A stretch of 64,000 nucleotides of DNA from Janthinobacterium sp. Marseille (GTDB lineage: Bacteria > Pseudomonadota > Gammaproteobacteria > Burkholderiales > Burkholderiaceae_D), in NCBI RefSeq assembly GCF_000013625.1, contig NC_009659.1, positions 3,038,001 to 3,102,000 on the forward strand. The letters run 5' to 3'. The notes under the pieces were generated by a model. That model was not told the origin of the DNA. It ran no database searches and saw nothing but the letters and a program-made list of their open reading frames with translations. Below are positions 47,229 through 55,572 of this stretch, piece after piece (the stretch's first letter is position 1; every line of letters starts with the position of its first letter). A program made the position numbers and the translations under genes.

Positions 47229-47657
47229 CTATACAAGCCTGGCCCGTTGCTCATCCCACAGCGCAGGCGGGTCCACCGCCAGGTCAAACAGCGTGACATG
47301 GTTCGGCAAGGTGTCATCCAGAATGGCAGCCACGATGTCAGGTGCCAGCGTGGTCAGGTTGACCATCCGACTCACATAGCTGTTGTCGATCCCTTCCCGC
47401 GTTGCGATCTCCTTCAACGACTTCGCTTCTCCTGATTCCAGCATCGCTAGCCAGCGGTGCCCTCTGGCCAGCGCCAGTTGGATGGTGGTCGGTGCCACGT
47501 CCCACGGCCTGACCGGCGCGGTCTCGCCGTTTGGCAAGGTGACCAACTTGCGGCCGTTGCGGCGTTTGATCTGGATCGGCACGGACAGGGTCAACCTGCC
47601 GTCGCTGGTCTGAAGAATGTCCGGCTCGCCGGTTTTCTGGATGCGGATATCGCTCAT
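47229..47657 (-). CDS. KorB-like HTH protein of the recombinase cassette
   Basis: The 142-residue product has KSLKEIATREGIDNSYVSRMVNLTTLAPDIVAAILDDTLP, a KorB/ParB-type helix-turn-helix, after a short beta region (GRLTLSVPIQIKRRNGRKLVTLPNG). The start overlaps the recombinase stop by four bases (ATGA), so it is made together with that enzyme. It probably regulates the cassette or helps direct recombination. Gene pairs of this kind occur in many prophages next to serine recombinases. Confidence 0.8.
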   Translation of the reverse strand: MSDIRIQKTGEPDILQTSDGRLTLSVPIQIKRRNGRKLVTLPNGETAPVRPWDVAPTTIQLALARGHRWLAMLESGEAKSLKEIATREGIDNSYVSRMVNLTTLAPDIVAAILDDTLPNHVTLFDLAVDPPALWDEQRARLV

Positions 47658-49009
47658 GCCAGTGCCTCGGCTGCTTGGTTGGTAGGCTCGGGACGCAGCT
47701 CCAGCACCAAACGTTCGATACCGTTGGCGCGCAGCCGCACTTCGAGGTCGTTGGGTGACACGATGACTTTCTCGACCAGCAGTTTCACGATCCGGGTCTG
47801 TTCGGCCGGGAAAAGTTGATCCCAAATCGCGTCGAGCCGGGTCATGGCCACGGTGATCTTCGCCTCGTCCAAGGTTGGATCGAGCTTGATCGCCTGCGGC
47901 AGCATGTCGCCGAGTAGATTCGGGGCACGCAGGATTGCGCGCAGTTGGTCGAGCACGGCCGATTCGAGTTCGGCCGCCGGCAGTCGCGGCAGGCCCGAGG
48001 CACCCGCGTGCTCCTTGGTGTCGCGTTGGGGCACGTAGTAGCGGTAGCGACGCCCGTTCTTCTTGGTCGTGTGCCAAGGCGACAGCGCGCGCCCATCGTT
48101 GCCGAACACGATCCCCTTGAGCAGATACGTCACGGTCGCCCGCGTTGCATTGCCGCGCACCCGGCCATTGGTGGCCAAGATCGCATGGACGCTGTCCCAC
48201 AGTTCGCGGCTGATGATGGGCGGATGTTCGGCTTGGTACCACTGCTCCTTGTGCCGCAACTCGCCAAGGTATGTCCGGTTGCTAAGAAGCTTGTAGATGT
48301 GCCCCTTGTCGATCTGTCTGCCGTCGCGGGTCTTGCCGTCTTGCGTGGTCCACGCCTTCGAAGTCACGCCATCCAGTTTCAGCTCCTTGACCAGCGCCGT
48401 ACTGGAGCCAAGTTCGACGAAGCGCTGAAAGATGTGCCGGATGAGCTTGGCCTCGCGCTCGTTGGGTACCAACCGCCGGCTCTCGACGTCATAGCCCAGG
48501 GGTGGCACGCCGCCCATCCACATGCCTTTGCGCTTGCTGGCTGCGATCTTGTCGCGGATGCGTTCGCCCGTGACCTCACGTTCGAACTGCGCGAAGGACA
48601 GCAGGATGTTCAGCATCAGCCGCCCCATGGATGTCGTCGTGTTGAACTGCTGGGTGACCGATACGAACGAGACGCCGTAGCGCTCGAACACTTCGACCAT
48701 CTTGGAGAAGTCCGCCAGGCTGCGCGTGAGGCGGTCGATCTTGTAGATGATGACTACATCGATCTTGCCAGCTTCAATGTCCGCCATCAGGCGGCGCAGT
48801 GCCGGGCGCTCCATGTTGCCGCCCGAGAAGGCGGGATCATCGTAGTCGTCGGCCACCGGAATCCAACCCTCCGCACGTTGGCTGGCAATGTAGGCGTGAC
48901 CGGCATCGCGCTGAGCATCAATTGAGTTGTATTCCTGATCCAGTCCTTCTTCGCTGGATTTGCGCGTGTAGACCGCACAGCGCATGCGGCGCTTCAAGAC
49001 TTCGCTCAT
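47654..49009 (-). CDS. Large serine recombinase (integrase)
   Basis: The 451-residue protein has a resolvase N-domain (RCAVYTRKSSEEGLDQEYNSIDAQRDAG, catalytic Ser18 or 19; SLADFSKMVEVFERYGVSFVSVTQQFNTTTSMGRLMLNILLSFAQFEREVTGERIRDKI). A Recombinase domain follows (about 165-300). The usual Cys zinc ribbon is not visible in its expected place (VTYLLKGIVFGNDGRALSPWHTTKKNGRRYRYYVPQ). It should integrate and excise the second prophage. It overlaps the genes on both sides, forming a four-gene cassette. Confidence 0.93.
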   Translation of the reverse strand: MSEVLKRRMRCAVYTRKSSEEGLDQEYNSIDAQRDAGHAYIASQRAEGWIPVADDYDDPAFSGGNMERPALRRLMADIEAGKIDVVIIYKIDRLTRSLADFSKMVEVFERYGVSFVSVTQQFNTTTSMGRLMLNILLSFAQFEREVTGERIRDKIAASKRKGMWMGGVPPLGYDVESRRLVPNEREAKLIRHIFQRFVELGSSTALVKELKLDGVTSKAWTTQDGKTRDGRQIDKGHIYKLLSNRTYLGELRHKEQWYQAEHPPIISRELWDSVHAILATNGRVRGNATRATVTYLLKGIVFGNDGRALSPWHTTKKNGRRYRYYVPQRDTKEHAGASGLPRLPAAELESAVLDQLRAILRAPNLLGDMLPQAIKLDPTLDEAKITVAMTRLDAIWDQLFPAEQTRIVKLLVEKVIVSPNDLEVRLRANGIERLVLELRPEPTNQAAEALA

Positions 49010-49512
49010 CGTGCACCTCTCTTCTTGGTGGATGGCTTGGCCTTGGCGTTGGATGGCGGCCTGAGCCCAAAGAACAAGGGCCCCGACCAGCGCATGCCAG
49101 TGATCTCGCGGGCGATCATCGACAGGCTCGGGTACATGCGACTCTGGAACTCATATTGGCCGTCGGTGGTCGCGATCACGCGGTATTCGACACCTTTGTA
49201 TTCCCGGACCAGCACCGTGCCAGCAGCCGGACGGTAATCGCGGTCACGCTTCTTCACCTTGCCGGTTTCCACTAGCGATGCGATGCGGCGTTGGTTGCGG
49301 TCCAGCAGATTGGCGTTGACCTTGCGGAATTCTGCCTCCTGCAGCCGGTACGCAATGCGTCGCTCAAGGAACTGGCGGTTGTGGGTGGGCGTTTCACCCC
49401 CGACCAGCTGTTGCCAGAGCGCTTTGATGTCGGCCATCGGCAGATCCGGCAATCTGGCGATTTGCGCTGCCACCGAAGGTGGCGTTGAAGGTGTTGGTAT
49501 GTGCGTGCTCAT
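49006..49512 (-). CDS. DUF2924 protein
   Basis: The 168-residue product carries the DUF2924 pattern: VAAQIARLPDLPMADIKALWQQLVGGETPTHNRQFLERRIAYRLQEAEF near the N-terminus and GTVLVREYKGVEYRVIATTDGQYEFQSRMYPSLSMIAREITGMRWSGPLFFGL. The family accompanies serine recombinases of prophages and mobile elements; a recombination directionality or accessory role is likely but unproven. It overlaps the recombinase start by four bases and follows a copy of the leader motif. Confidence 0.88.
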   Translation of the reverse strand: MSTHIPTPSTPPSVAAQIARLPDLPMADIKALWQQLVGGETPTHNRQFLERRIAYRLQEAEFRKVNANLLDRNQRRIASLVETGKVKKRDRDYRPAAGTVLVREYKGVEYRVIATTDGQYEFQSRMYPSLSMIAREITGMRWSGPLFFGLRPPSNAKAKPSTKKRGAR

Positions 49513-49727
49513 TTTGACTCCGTGGATATCTTGTTGACGGGGTCTGTATGAACGCGCTGGTTGCCAGAGAAGCCAAGTTCAAACTCGCCATCTGCGGCGA
49601 TGTTTGCGGACTGTTCTGCACCGCTGATTCGCAGGCGCGCCAGGCCGTTGGCCAGTAGTGACGCGATCTCGTGGCGACGCTGCTCCGGCGTCATCCGTTC
49701 GGGTGGGAAATGGTTTATTTGATGCAT
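49509..49727 (-). CDS. Small companion of the DUF2924 gene
   Basis: The 72-residue product has MTPEQRRHEIASLLANGLARLRIS, a helix pattern seen in short genes just upstream of DUF2924 genes. It overlaps DUF2924 by four bases and has GGAGAGGA eight bases before its ATG, so it is the first gene of the cassette. It could be a regulator or a recombination directionality factor. No further motif is visible. Confidence 0.72.
   Translation of the reverse strand: MHQINHFPPERMTPEQRRHEIASLLANGLARLRISGAEQSANIAADGEFELGFSGNQRVHTDPVNKISTESK
49533..49578 (-). repeat. Repeated leader motif, copy 4
   Basis: This copy keeps ATGAACGCGCTG and GAAGCCAAG on the plus strand and ends about 20 bases from the start codon at 49512, as at 9913, 10530 and 10831. 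Unlike the others, it lies inside the coding end of the 49509-49727 gene. It links the recombinase cassette to the accessory block 39 kb away. Confidence 0.65.
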
Positions 49728-49851
49728 GGGTAGCGGTCCTCTCCGTCAAACTCACATGCAGTGAAATTGTCCGGATGGAGGGCCACCAAGGCCATGAGGG
49801 AGTTTCGAAGCCGCTCGAACTCGTGCGGGCTATTTCAAAAAGCGGCCACGC

Positions 49852-51060
49852 TCAGTGCGACAAATGTCGGGCCAGAATGGTCTGCAACAACCGACCTCCC
49901 TGTGCCGCGCACATCTCTCTGATCTGCGCATTGATGCCGTCGGTGGCGGTGCCTGCCTTCGCGGCGGCATGCATCACGGCAGCATGCGTATCAAGCACAT
50001 CCCCGCCGGTGATCTCATACCCATGCCCGCGTGAGATCCAATGCAGCGCTGCCAACCCAGCCGACAACGCGAACTCAGGCTGCTCCTCTGCGTAGTCTCG
50101 GGCGGCGCGTGTCAGCGTGCGCGGGTCGGTGGGACTGCGCGTAGCCAACTCGATCGCCACCTCGAACAATCCCAGATCCTTCGCGGCAGCGAACCACTTG
50201 CCCTCTGAACCTGGCGTGCTCGCTACCAAGTCACGCAGGATTTGCTCAGGTGGCATGCTGGGGTATTTCTTGGCGATGGCGCGAAAGGTGGCGAGATTCG
50301 TGGTGCCCTGATTGGCCTCAATGGCATAGCGCCGGTAGGCATCAATGGCCAAACCTGAAGACAACAGGATGGCCTCGCAGGCTTCTGCGATCTGCCAGCC
50401 CGGATCGTTCAGCCCGCGCGAATCTTCGGCATAACGGATCGCTTCGGCTTTTTTGCCCATTGCTGTCAGTGCCTTCACGCCCCAGCGCCTGTCATGCCAC
50501 CACTTGAACCGCGCCTTGTCGATCAGGGTCAACAGATCGTCATAGCGCCCAGCCGCGTACAGCGCGGACAAACAGGCGCTGGTGCCTTTGAAGAATCCAT
50601 GCCCAGATGCATTCGGGCTCCACACGCTTTCAACAACCGGCATGAACTCGTCGGCCCAGCGTGATGCCAGTTCCGGCGTCACGCACAACTCACCCCAGTA
50701 GTCGCCCAGCAGTTCGATGTAGGGCATCTCGTCGTCCTGCAGCGCCTGCCAAAGCCGCTCCAGCCAGCGTTGCCGCAGCTTTGGCTCGACGTCGGCCTTG
50801 ATGATGATCGGCACGAGGGTATCGATGGCCTTGTTGACTGCCGAACCCAGGGCGCCCGATGAACTGTCCACCTGTTCCAGCGCCGGCGAGAGTTTTTCCA
50901 GCAAGGTGATGGCACCCTCGGCTGACAGAACCGGCTCCTTGCGGGTGAATTGCTTGATTTCCGTCAGCGCTTCCTTGATGCGCGTAATGGGCGTGTCAGA
51001 GCGCCAACCGAAGGCGTGGCGGCGGAAACGGGAAGTGAATTGCCATTTATGCGCTGTCAT
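49852..51060 (-). CDS. Alpha-helical repeat protein of unknown function
   Basis: The 402-residue product is almost all helical. Its sequence suggests a solenoid (LQRWLERLWQALQDDEMPYIELLGDYWGELCVTPELASRWADEF; AYEANQGTTNLATFRAIAKKYPSMPPEQILRDLV-type). No catalytic motif is visible. The ATG at 51060 has GAGGAA upstream. It lies 14 bases after the metallopeptidase gene and is probably part of the same transcript as the repressor. It may bind the peptidase or the signal that activates it. The function is not recognised. Confidence 0.66.
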   Translation of the reverse strand: MTAHKWQFTSRFRRHAFGWRSDTPITRIKEALTEIKQFTRKEPVLSAEGAITLLEKLSPALEQVDSSSGALGSAVNKAIDTLVPIIIKADVEPKLRQRWLERLWQALQDDEMPYIELLGDYWGELCVTPELASRWADEFMPVVESVWSPNASGHGFFKGTSACLSALYAAGRYDDLLTLIDKARFKWWHDRRWGVKALTAMGKKAEAIRYAEDSRGLNDPGWQIAEACEAILLSSGLAIDAYRRYAIEANQGTTNLATFRAIAKKYPSMPPEQILRDLVASTPGSEGKWFAAAKDLGLFEVAIELATRSPTDPRTLTRAARDYAEEQPEFALSAGLAALHWISRGHGYEITGGDVLDTHAAVMHAAAKAGTATDGINAQIREMCAAQGGRLLQTILARHLSH

Positions 51061-51074
51061 GATCGGCTCATTCC

Positions 51075-51986
51075 TCAGCGCACTGGATACTGGCCGTTGC
51101 GGATGAACCGATCGTAGGTATCTTCCTCCGGCTCTTCGTCTTCGTGGCGTGCCCCCTGCCACTCAGCTTCAGGCAGCACCAGCAATGTCAGTGTGTAGTC
51201 ATACTGGCCCGCAACGCGGGTCATTTCGGTGATCGGCATGCTGGCGGGCTCACGCGAAAACCAGGACTGGGCGCGGCCAGTCCGGCTGTCAGCCATGGCA
51301 AGGGCGTTGTAGCTGTGAGCCAGCGCGTCGTGAGGCAGTTCGATGGTGTTCTTACGCGTCGCAAAGTAGGCGCCAGACTTCAGCGCCGCCTTGTTCGACT
51401 TGGCCCAGAGCATGTGATCGTCACGGCTGGCCACCAGCACAGCGCGTTTGGGAGCGATCTCGGTCCAGCGCAAGGCGGCGGCCGTCAGCGAGACGCCATA
51501 GCGGTCGGCGCAGTGGCCCAACAGATCGAAACTGATCGGATGACCATCCACTTGTCGCCGAAAGTCGTCCAGCGGCATCAGCAGCGTCGAGGCGAACAAA
51601 TCCGCCTCAGTCTCGATATCCCGCTCGTTGTTGTCGCCCGTTTCGATGTCGCCGTCGCCGCACTCGAATAGGTCCTGCTGGTGGCGGTGCAGGATGTAGT
51701 GGCCGAACTCATGCGCGATCGTGAAGCGCTTACGGCCCTCCGAAGGGTTGGCACTGTTGTAGAGGACCAGCCACTTTGACCGTGACTTGTTGGCCTTCAA
51801 CAGACCATCGAAACCATCGAGATCCTCTCCCTGGACCCTGTCGATCGGCGAGTCTGAAAAACACTGGCGGGAATACTCCAGCGCCAGCTCGTCAACCTTG
51901 ACCGGAAAGCGATCCGCACCAAGCACCGTGTTGAGCATGGACGAGATACGGTTGGCCTCGGCCATGGGCCTTTTCGCCTCCGTCAT
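51075..51986 (-). CDS. ImmA/IrrE-family metallopeptidase
   Basis: The 303-residue protein has the zinc protease motif HEFGH (residues 92-96) in RKRFTIAHEFGHYILHRHQQ, with DIETEADLFASTLLMP downstream as the third ligand region. ImmA-type enzymes cut their partner XRE repressor after DNA damage or mating signals, which induces the element (as in ICEBs1 ImmA-ImmR). The start overlaps the repressor stop by four bases, so the two proteins are made together. The C-terminal 100 residues are an extra domain that may sense the trigger. Confidence 0.88.
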   Translation of the reverse strand: MTEAKRPMAEANRISSMLNTVLGADRFPVKVDELALEYSRQCFSDSPIDRVQGEDLDGFDGLLKANKSRSKWLVLYNSANPSEGRKRFTIAHEFGHYILHRHQQDLFECGDGDIETGDNNERDIETEADLFASTLLMPLDDFRRQVDGHPISFDLLGHCADRYGVSLTAAALRWTEIAPKRAVLVASRDDHMLWAKSNKAALKSGAYFATRKNTIELPHDALAHSYNALAMADSRTGRAQSWFSREPASMPITEMTRVAGQYDYTLTLLVLPEAEWQGARHEDEEPEEDTYDRFIRNGQYPVR

Positions 51987-52303
51987 TCATCTTCCCAGGC
52001 ATCGAGGATCTTGCGGATCTTCTTTTTGTCCGGCTCCGACATGGTCTTGTACTTGCGGAAGAAGGCCTCATCAAGCACGGCCTCGTCAGGCGTGGCAGTG
52101 GACTCGGTCAGCAGGAACTCTGTGGTGACCTCCAGCACAGCGGCGATCTTCCCGATCTTGTCGGCGGATGGTTTGGGGTCGTCCTTGTTCTCCAGCTCCC
52201 AGATATAGCTTTTGCTGGAGTCGGTCAGCTCGGCCAGCTGCTCAAGGCTCAATTTTTTCTGCTTACGCAGGGTGCGGATCTTGTCACCCAGGGGTGAAGG
52301 CAC
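51983..52303 (-). CDS. XRE-family repressor (ImmR/CI-like)
   Basis: The 106-residue product has a classical helix-turn-helix at the N-terminus (IRTLRKQKKLSLEQLAELTDSSKSYIWELEN). A helical acidic C-terminus follows (MSEPDKKKIRKILDAWEDE). It faces a divergent promoter region with a palindromic operator at 52408-52423, so it probably controls both its own gene and the rightward early genes. Paired with the ImmA protease downstream, it should act as the lysogeny repressor of the second prophage. Confidence 0.85.
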   Translation of the reverse strand: MPSPLGDKIRTLRKQKKLSLEQLAELTDSSKSYIWELENKDDPKPSADKIGKIAAVLEVTTEFLLTESTATPDEAVLDEAFFRKYKTMSEPDKKKIRKILDAWEDE

Positions 52304-52344
52304 GTGTCTCTCCTAAATCTCTTGAACCAGGTCGTCAATATACC

Positions 52345-52423
52345 ATTGTACCGAACGAATTCGTAACTGCTTGACAAACCCATCATTGCTTCGAAATAAT
52401 CATAAATGTTCGGCACACCGAAC
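52345..52423. promoter_or_regulatory. Divergent promoters with operator sites
   Basis: A rightward promoter has TTGACA (52371-52376), 18 bases, then AATAAT (52395-52400). The perfect palindrome GTTCGGCACACCGAAC (52408-52423) covers its start point. The half-site CCGAACG recurs at 52351-52357 beside a leftward minus-ten box (TACAAT on the minus strand, 52350-52345) and next to the palindrome ACGAATTCGT (52355-52364). The XRE protein is the expected ligand. Confidence 0.66.
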
Positions 52424-52508
52424 GCAATCGGTCTGCACACCCCCAATATGAAAAAGGGGTCGTAGTGGCTGATACCAAGCCGATCCACACTTTATGAGGG
52501 GTATGTAG

Positions 52509-53738
52509 ATGAACGATGCAGAGAATTTGACCAAGCTCCTGGGACACCTGCCGCCAGCGGTGTTCCGTGCATTCATGGTGGACGAGTTCGGCTTGGTCAT
52601 GCCGGAACTGGACGCCAAAAAGCTGAAAAAGGAGCAGCGTGAGCCGATGGAGGCGACGCTGTCCGCGCTCGGGGTCAGCGAACGCCAGCGAATCGAGGAT
52701 GTGGCCGAACGGATCGTGCTGCTCTCGGACGGTCCTGGCCAGGATGTCATTGACGGCTTCAAGGACGACATCTTCGATGACGCAGACCGAGAAGCCTTTG
52801 TCGCGATTCCCAATCAGTATCAGCGAGCACTGTGGCTCTTCGCCAATCAACCGGTGCTGTTCGAAGAAGCCTTGAATGCCCGACAGGCGGACATCTTCCG
52901 CCAAAGTGCATCGTGCTATTCGGGCTTTATGGCTCCTGCAAACCTGGCAGTGTTGGACGATGCCGCCGCAAAAACAGCGTTTCATCAGTGTGTTGCCGAG
53001 CAGCTCGGGTGTGCTGATGACGCCGTTGCGGTCCAGATCTTCAAACGGTTGCGGCCGGACACGCTGACTGGCGAAGAGGTAGACCTTTACCAGATCAGCA
53101 TCCACCACAACCGTCCGCCGGTGATTGAGGACTACGTTCAAGACAGCGAACTGGTCCACCAAGAGGTGATCCGTGCCATCTCCTCGCACATCACCTATGA
53201 ACCAGCCAATGGGCACCTGGAGGTGCTGTCAAAGGACACAGCAGGACGCGAAGCGCTGGCGCGCATCGTGGCCGACTCGCTGTTGCAGTCCCCCATTACC
53301 GGCGAAAAGATCCCGCTTAAGCAATACGACTACCAGAGCTTGTGCGCGCCCCGCAACTTCGACATCACCGGAGAACCGGTGGCATCGGTCAAGGTCGTCG
53401 AACTCGGCTATTCCGCTGCCAACGGTCGTTCATTGCTGGTGAAGATCTGGAGCAAGGATGCTGATGACATCTACACCGCAGCAAGGGCCTTGATCAGTCC
53501 TACTTTCGACTTCCGCGAGCACCACCTGAACTTCGCCAAGCTATCCATCAAACTCAAGAAGGTCGGCAAGGATCGTGCGCGAACTATCACAGTTATTTTG
53601 CGTGATGACAACAAGTGCAACATCAAGACGAAGCGCGAAAAAGACCGGGCACTGTGCGACCGACTGCTCACCAAATGGCACCTTCTGAAGGAGATCGACC
53701 ATGCCGTCGAAGCACCTGTCGACGCCGTCGCTGCTTGA
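52509..53738 (+). CDS. Protein of unknown function, first gene after the repressor
   Basis: The 409-residue product has no recognised domain. It is mixed alpha/beta, with LVMPELDAKKLKKEQREPMEATLSALGVSERQRIEDVAERIVLLSDG and VEDYVQDSELVHQEVIRAISSHITYEPANGHLEVLSKDTAGREALARIVAD-type regions. It follows the divergent repressor promoter, with GAGGGG upstream of its ATG, and overlaps the next gene by 38 bases. The position suggests control by the prophage repressor. A defence, superinfection or regulatory role is possible but nothing in the sequence proves it. Confidence 0.7.
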   Translation: MNDAENLTKLLGHLPPAVFRAFMVDEFGLVMPELDAKKLKKEQREPMEATLSALGVSERQRIEDVAERIVLLSDGPGQDVIDGFKDDIFDDADREAFVAIPNQYQRALWLFANQPVLFEEALNARQADIFRQSASCYSGFMAPANLAVLDDAAAKTAFHQCVAEQLGCADDAVAVQIFKRLRPDTLTGEEVDLYQISIHHNRPPVIEDYVQDSELVHQEVIRAISSHITYEPANGHLEVLSKDTAGREALARIVADSLLQSPITGEKIPLKQYDYQSLCAPRNFDITGEPVASVKVVELGYSAANGRSLLVKIWSKDADDIYTAARALISPTFDFREHHLNFAKLSIKLKKVGKDRARTITVILRDDNKCNIKTKREKDRALCDRLLTKWHLLKEIDHAVEAPVDAVAA

Positions 53739-54705
53739 GTTAATCAGGCTGTTCGATCAATCGGCACAGCCCATCGCGGACGGCGACGGACAGAGACTGT
53801 TCGGTGTACCCGGGTGGGCACTGGCAGGCAAAACCTCGTTGTCTGACCATGATCTATCTGCCTGGTCCGAGTGCATTGGCTATGCCGGGAGCTATCCGAC
53901 GCCTTGTGGCGACCAGCAGGTCATGGTGGAAATTGAGGAGGATGCCGATCCAAATCGATATCGCTACCGTTGCCCAGAAACCTTTCGCGTAAAGCACATC
54001 TCCGCCGACGCCGCTGTCGTTCGCTCAGTGACAGCGACGAAGCTGCTGAACTATCTGGCAGACCTTATGGATATACCGCAGGCACTGCGACGCGGTATCA
54101 ACACCGCTGCCATCGACGGTACGCTCTGGCACCTTGGGAAGATGCGCATCGGCCTGCTCCACACCGATGTTTGGCTGACCCGAGGGCTGGCGACTCATGT
54201 TGAAACGATATTCCAGCATTTCCAGCAATCGACTCTGCCTGATACCGGCATCATCTTCACCACTGGGTCTGCCTTGCCTGCAATGATTCAGTCTCCCAGA
54301 AACTACCGGGTCATGTCATTGGCCAGTGTGTTGACGCCACACAGCGCAGCCCCAGTAGTCGACACCGATCTAATCCGTCGTCTGTTGGTCGCCGCTCCAG
54401 GGGAAACAGCTGATCACACGCCTGCGGTGCGATTCGATGAAACCACCAACACCCTGCACATCACCACACGTTCGATTGCACCTTGGACGATCACTGGCCC
54501 CAAGCAAATCGCAGTGGTGAAATATCTGGTGGAGCAGTTCCACAAGGAACGTCATCGCGTCTCAGCCGGAGACATTCTGGTCGCTGCACACGGATCACGC
54601 GCGGCAGCGAGCGGCAAACGGGTCGCGAGCATCTTTAGCGGCAACACGCTGTGGGCCGATTACATCGTGCATGACGGCGATGGATATGGCATCCAGTTGG
54701 AGTGA
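53701..54705 (+). CDS. Partner protein of unknown function with C-terminal wHTH-like end
   Basis: The 334-residue product is of mixed alpha/beta content. The C-terminal part (QIAVVKYLVEQFHKERHRVSAGDILVAAHGSRAAASGKRVASIFSGN) looks like a winged helix, and KMRIGLLHTDVWLTRGLATHVETIFQHFQ lies in the middle. It overlaps the previous gene by 38 bases and is followed by a terminator at 54734, so the two genes form one transcription unit. Neither protein is recognised. DNA binding is suggested only by the last segment. Confidence 0.7.
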   Translation: MPSKHLSTPSLLELIRLFDQSAQPIADGDGQRLFGVPGWALAGKTSLSDHDLSAWSECIGYAGSYPTPCGDQQVMVEIEEDADPNRYRYRCPETFRVKHISADAAVVRSVTATKLLNYLADLMDIPQALRRGINTAAIDGTLWHLGKMRIGLLHTDVWLTRGLATHVETIFQHFQQSTLPDTGIIFTTGSALPAMIQSPRNYRVMSLASVLTPHSAAPVVDTDLIRRLLVAAPGETADHTPAVRFDETTNTLHITTRSIAPWTITGPKQIAVVKYLVEQFHKERHRVSAGDILVAAHGSRAAASGKRVASIFSGNTLWADYIVHDGDGYGIQLE

Positions 54706-54733
54706 CCTCGCACGAGTATTCATGAGTTTGCAC

Positions 54734-54756
54734 AACCGCCTTCGGGCGGTTTTTTG
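54734..54756 (+). terminator. Terminator after the two-gene unit
   Basis: AACCGCC (54734-54740) pairs with GGCGGTT across a TTCG loop, followed by a run of T to 54755. The TTCG tetraloop and T run make this a strong rho-independent terminator. Confidence 0.9.
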
Positions 54757-54856
54757 CTTTCTGGGCCTCGCAATTTCTCGAAATCTCCGTGCCCGTACAT
54801 CCGCCCGCACATGGCGGTGGCGGACGCCCGTACAGGCCAAATTCGAAACTGACTTC

Positions 54857-54869
54857 ACGAATTCGCAAC
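54857..54869. promoter_or_regulatory. Second operator-like site before the early operon
   Basis: ACGAATTCGCAAC differs by one base from ACGAATTCGTAAC at 52355-52367 in the repressor-promoter region. It lies 19 bases before the GTG of the first early gene, so the repressor might also control the early operon here. Only one match was found and chance is possible. Confidence 0.38.
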
Positions 54870-54887
54870 AACCAAAAGGAGTGCATC

Positions 54888-55100
54888 GTGAGTGTCAAAC
54901 ACCTGAATCAAGTCGAACTGGCAAGTCGCTGGGGTATCAGCGAAGCCTGTCTCGAGCGCTGGCGCTGTGAAGGCATCGGCCCCGTATTTCTGAAGCTGCA
55001 GGGCCGAGTCTTGTATCGCATCGAAGACATCGAAGCCTACGAGGCGGACAGCCTGCGCAAGAGCACCTCTGAACGCGTCAATGCAGGAGGTGCACTGTGA
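54888..55100 (+). CDS. MerR/excisionase-type HTH protein
   Basis: The 70-residue product has a compact HTH_17-type domain (QVELASRWGISEACLERWRCEGIGPVFLKLQGRVLYRIEDIEAYEADSL). The GTG start at 54888 has AAAAGGAG six bases upstream. It is the first gene of the second early operon and could act as excisionase or early regulator. It overlaps the next gene by four bases. Confidence 0.78.
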   Translation: MSVKHLNQVELASRWGISEACLERWRCEGIGPVFLKLQGRVLYRIEDIEAYEADSLRKSTSERVNAGGAL

Positions 55101-55567
55101 TCCGCAAATCCCCCGAAGAAGTCCTGGCCACACCGGCAGGCGATCTTGCAGCACTCGCCAGCGAGTCGCTGTTCGAGTTCAAAAACGACGCTGCTGACCT
55201 CCTGGCGATTGCCAAGGCCATCAGCGAGCACATCGATCGCGCACTGGATCTCAAGTACGCAGACCGAGCCCACCAGCTGCGCTTGGCTGCGAACAAGGAC
55301 ACCGGTGTCGTTCATTTTGACGACGGGCGCGTCCGCATCACTGCCGACCTGCCCAAGAAAGTCGATTGGGATCAGACACGGCTCGCCGAGATCACCCGAC
55401 GCATTGCCGCCAATGGCGACGACCCATCCGAATACGTGGAAGTCAGCTACCGGATCTCGGAAACCAAGTTCAACGCGTGGCCCGAAGCCTTCAAAGCCCC
55501 GTTCGTCCCCGCACGCACCGTCAAGACCGGCAAGCCGAGCTTTCGTCTCGCGCTGGTTCAGGAGTAA
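55097..55567 (+). CDS. Early phage protein of unknown family
   Basis: The 156-residue product is mainly alpha-helical at the start (LFEFKNDAADLLAIAKAISEHIDRALDLKYADRAHQLRL) with a beta-rich part later (GVVHFDDGRVRITADLPKKVDWDQTRL). It begins with GTG overlapping the HTH gene stop. The pattern is common in early genes of related prophages, but I know no function. Six bases separate it from the next gene. Confidence 0.68.
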   Translation: MIRKSPEEVLATPAGDLAALASESLFEFKNDAADLLAIAKAISEHIDRALDLKYADRAHQLRLAANKDTGVVHFDDGRVRITADLPKKVDWDQTRLAEITRRIAANGDDPSEYVEVSYRISETKFNAWPEAFKAPFVPARTVKTGKPSFRLALVQE

Positions 55568-55572
55568 TCACC

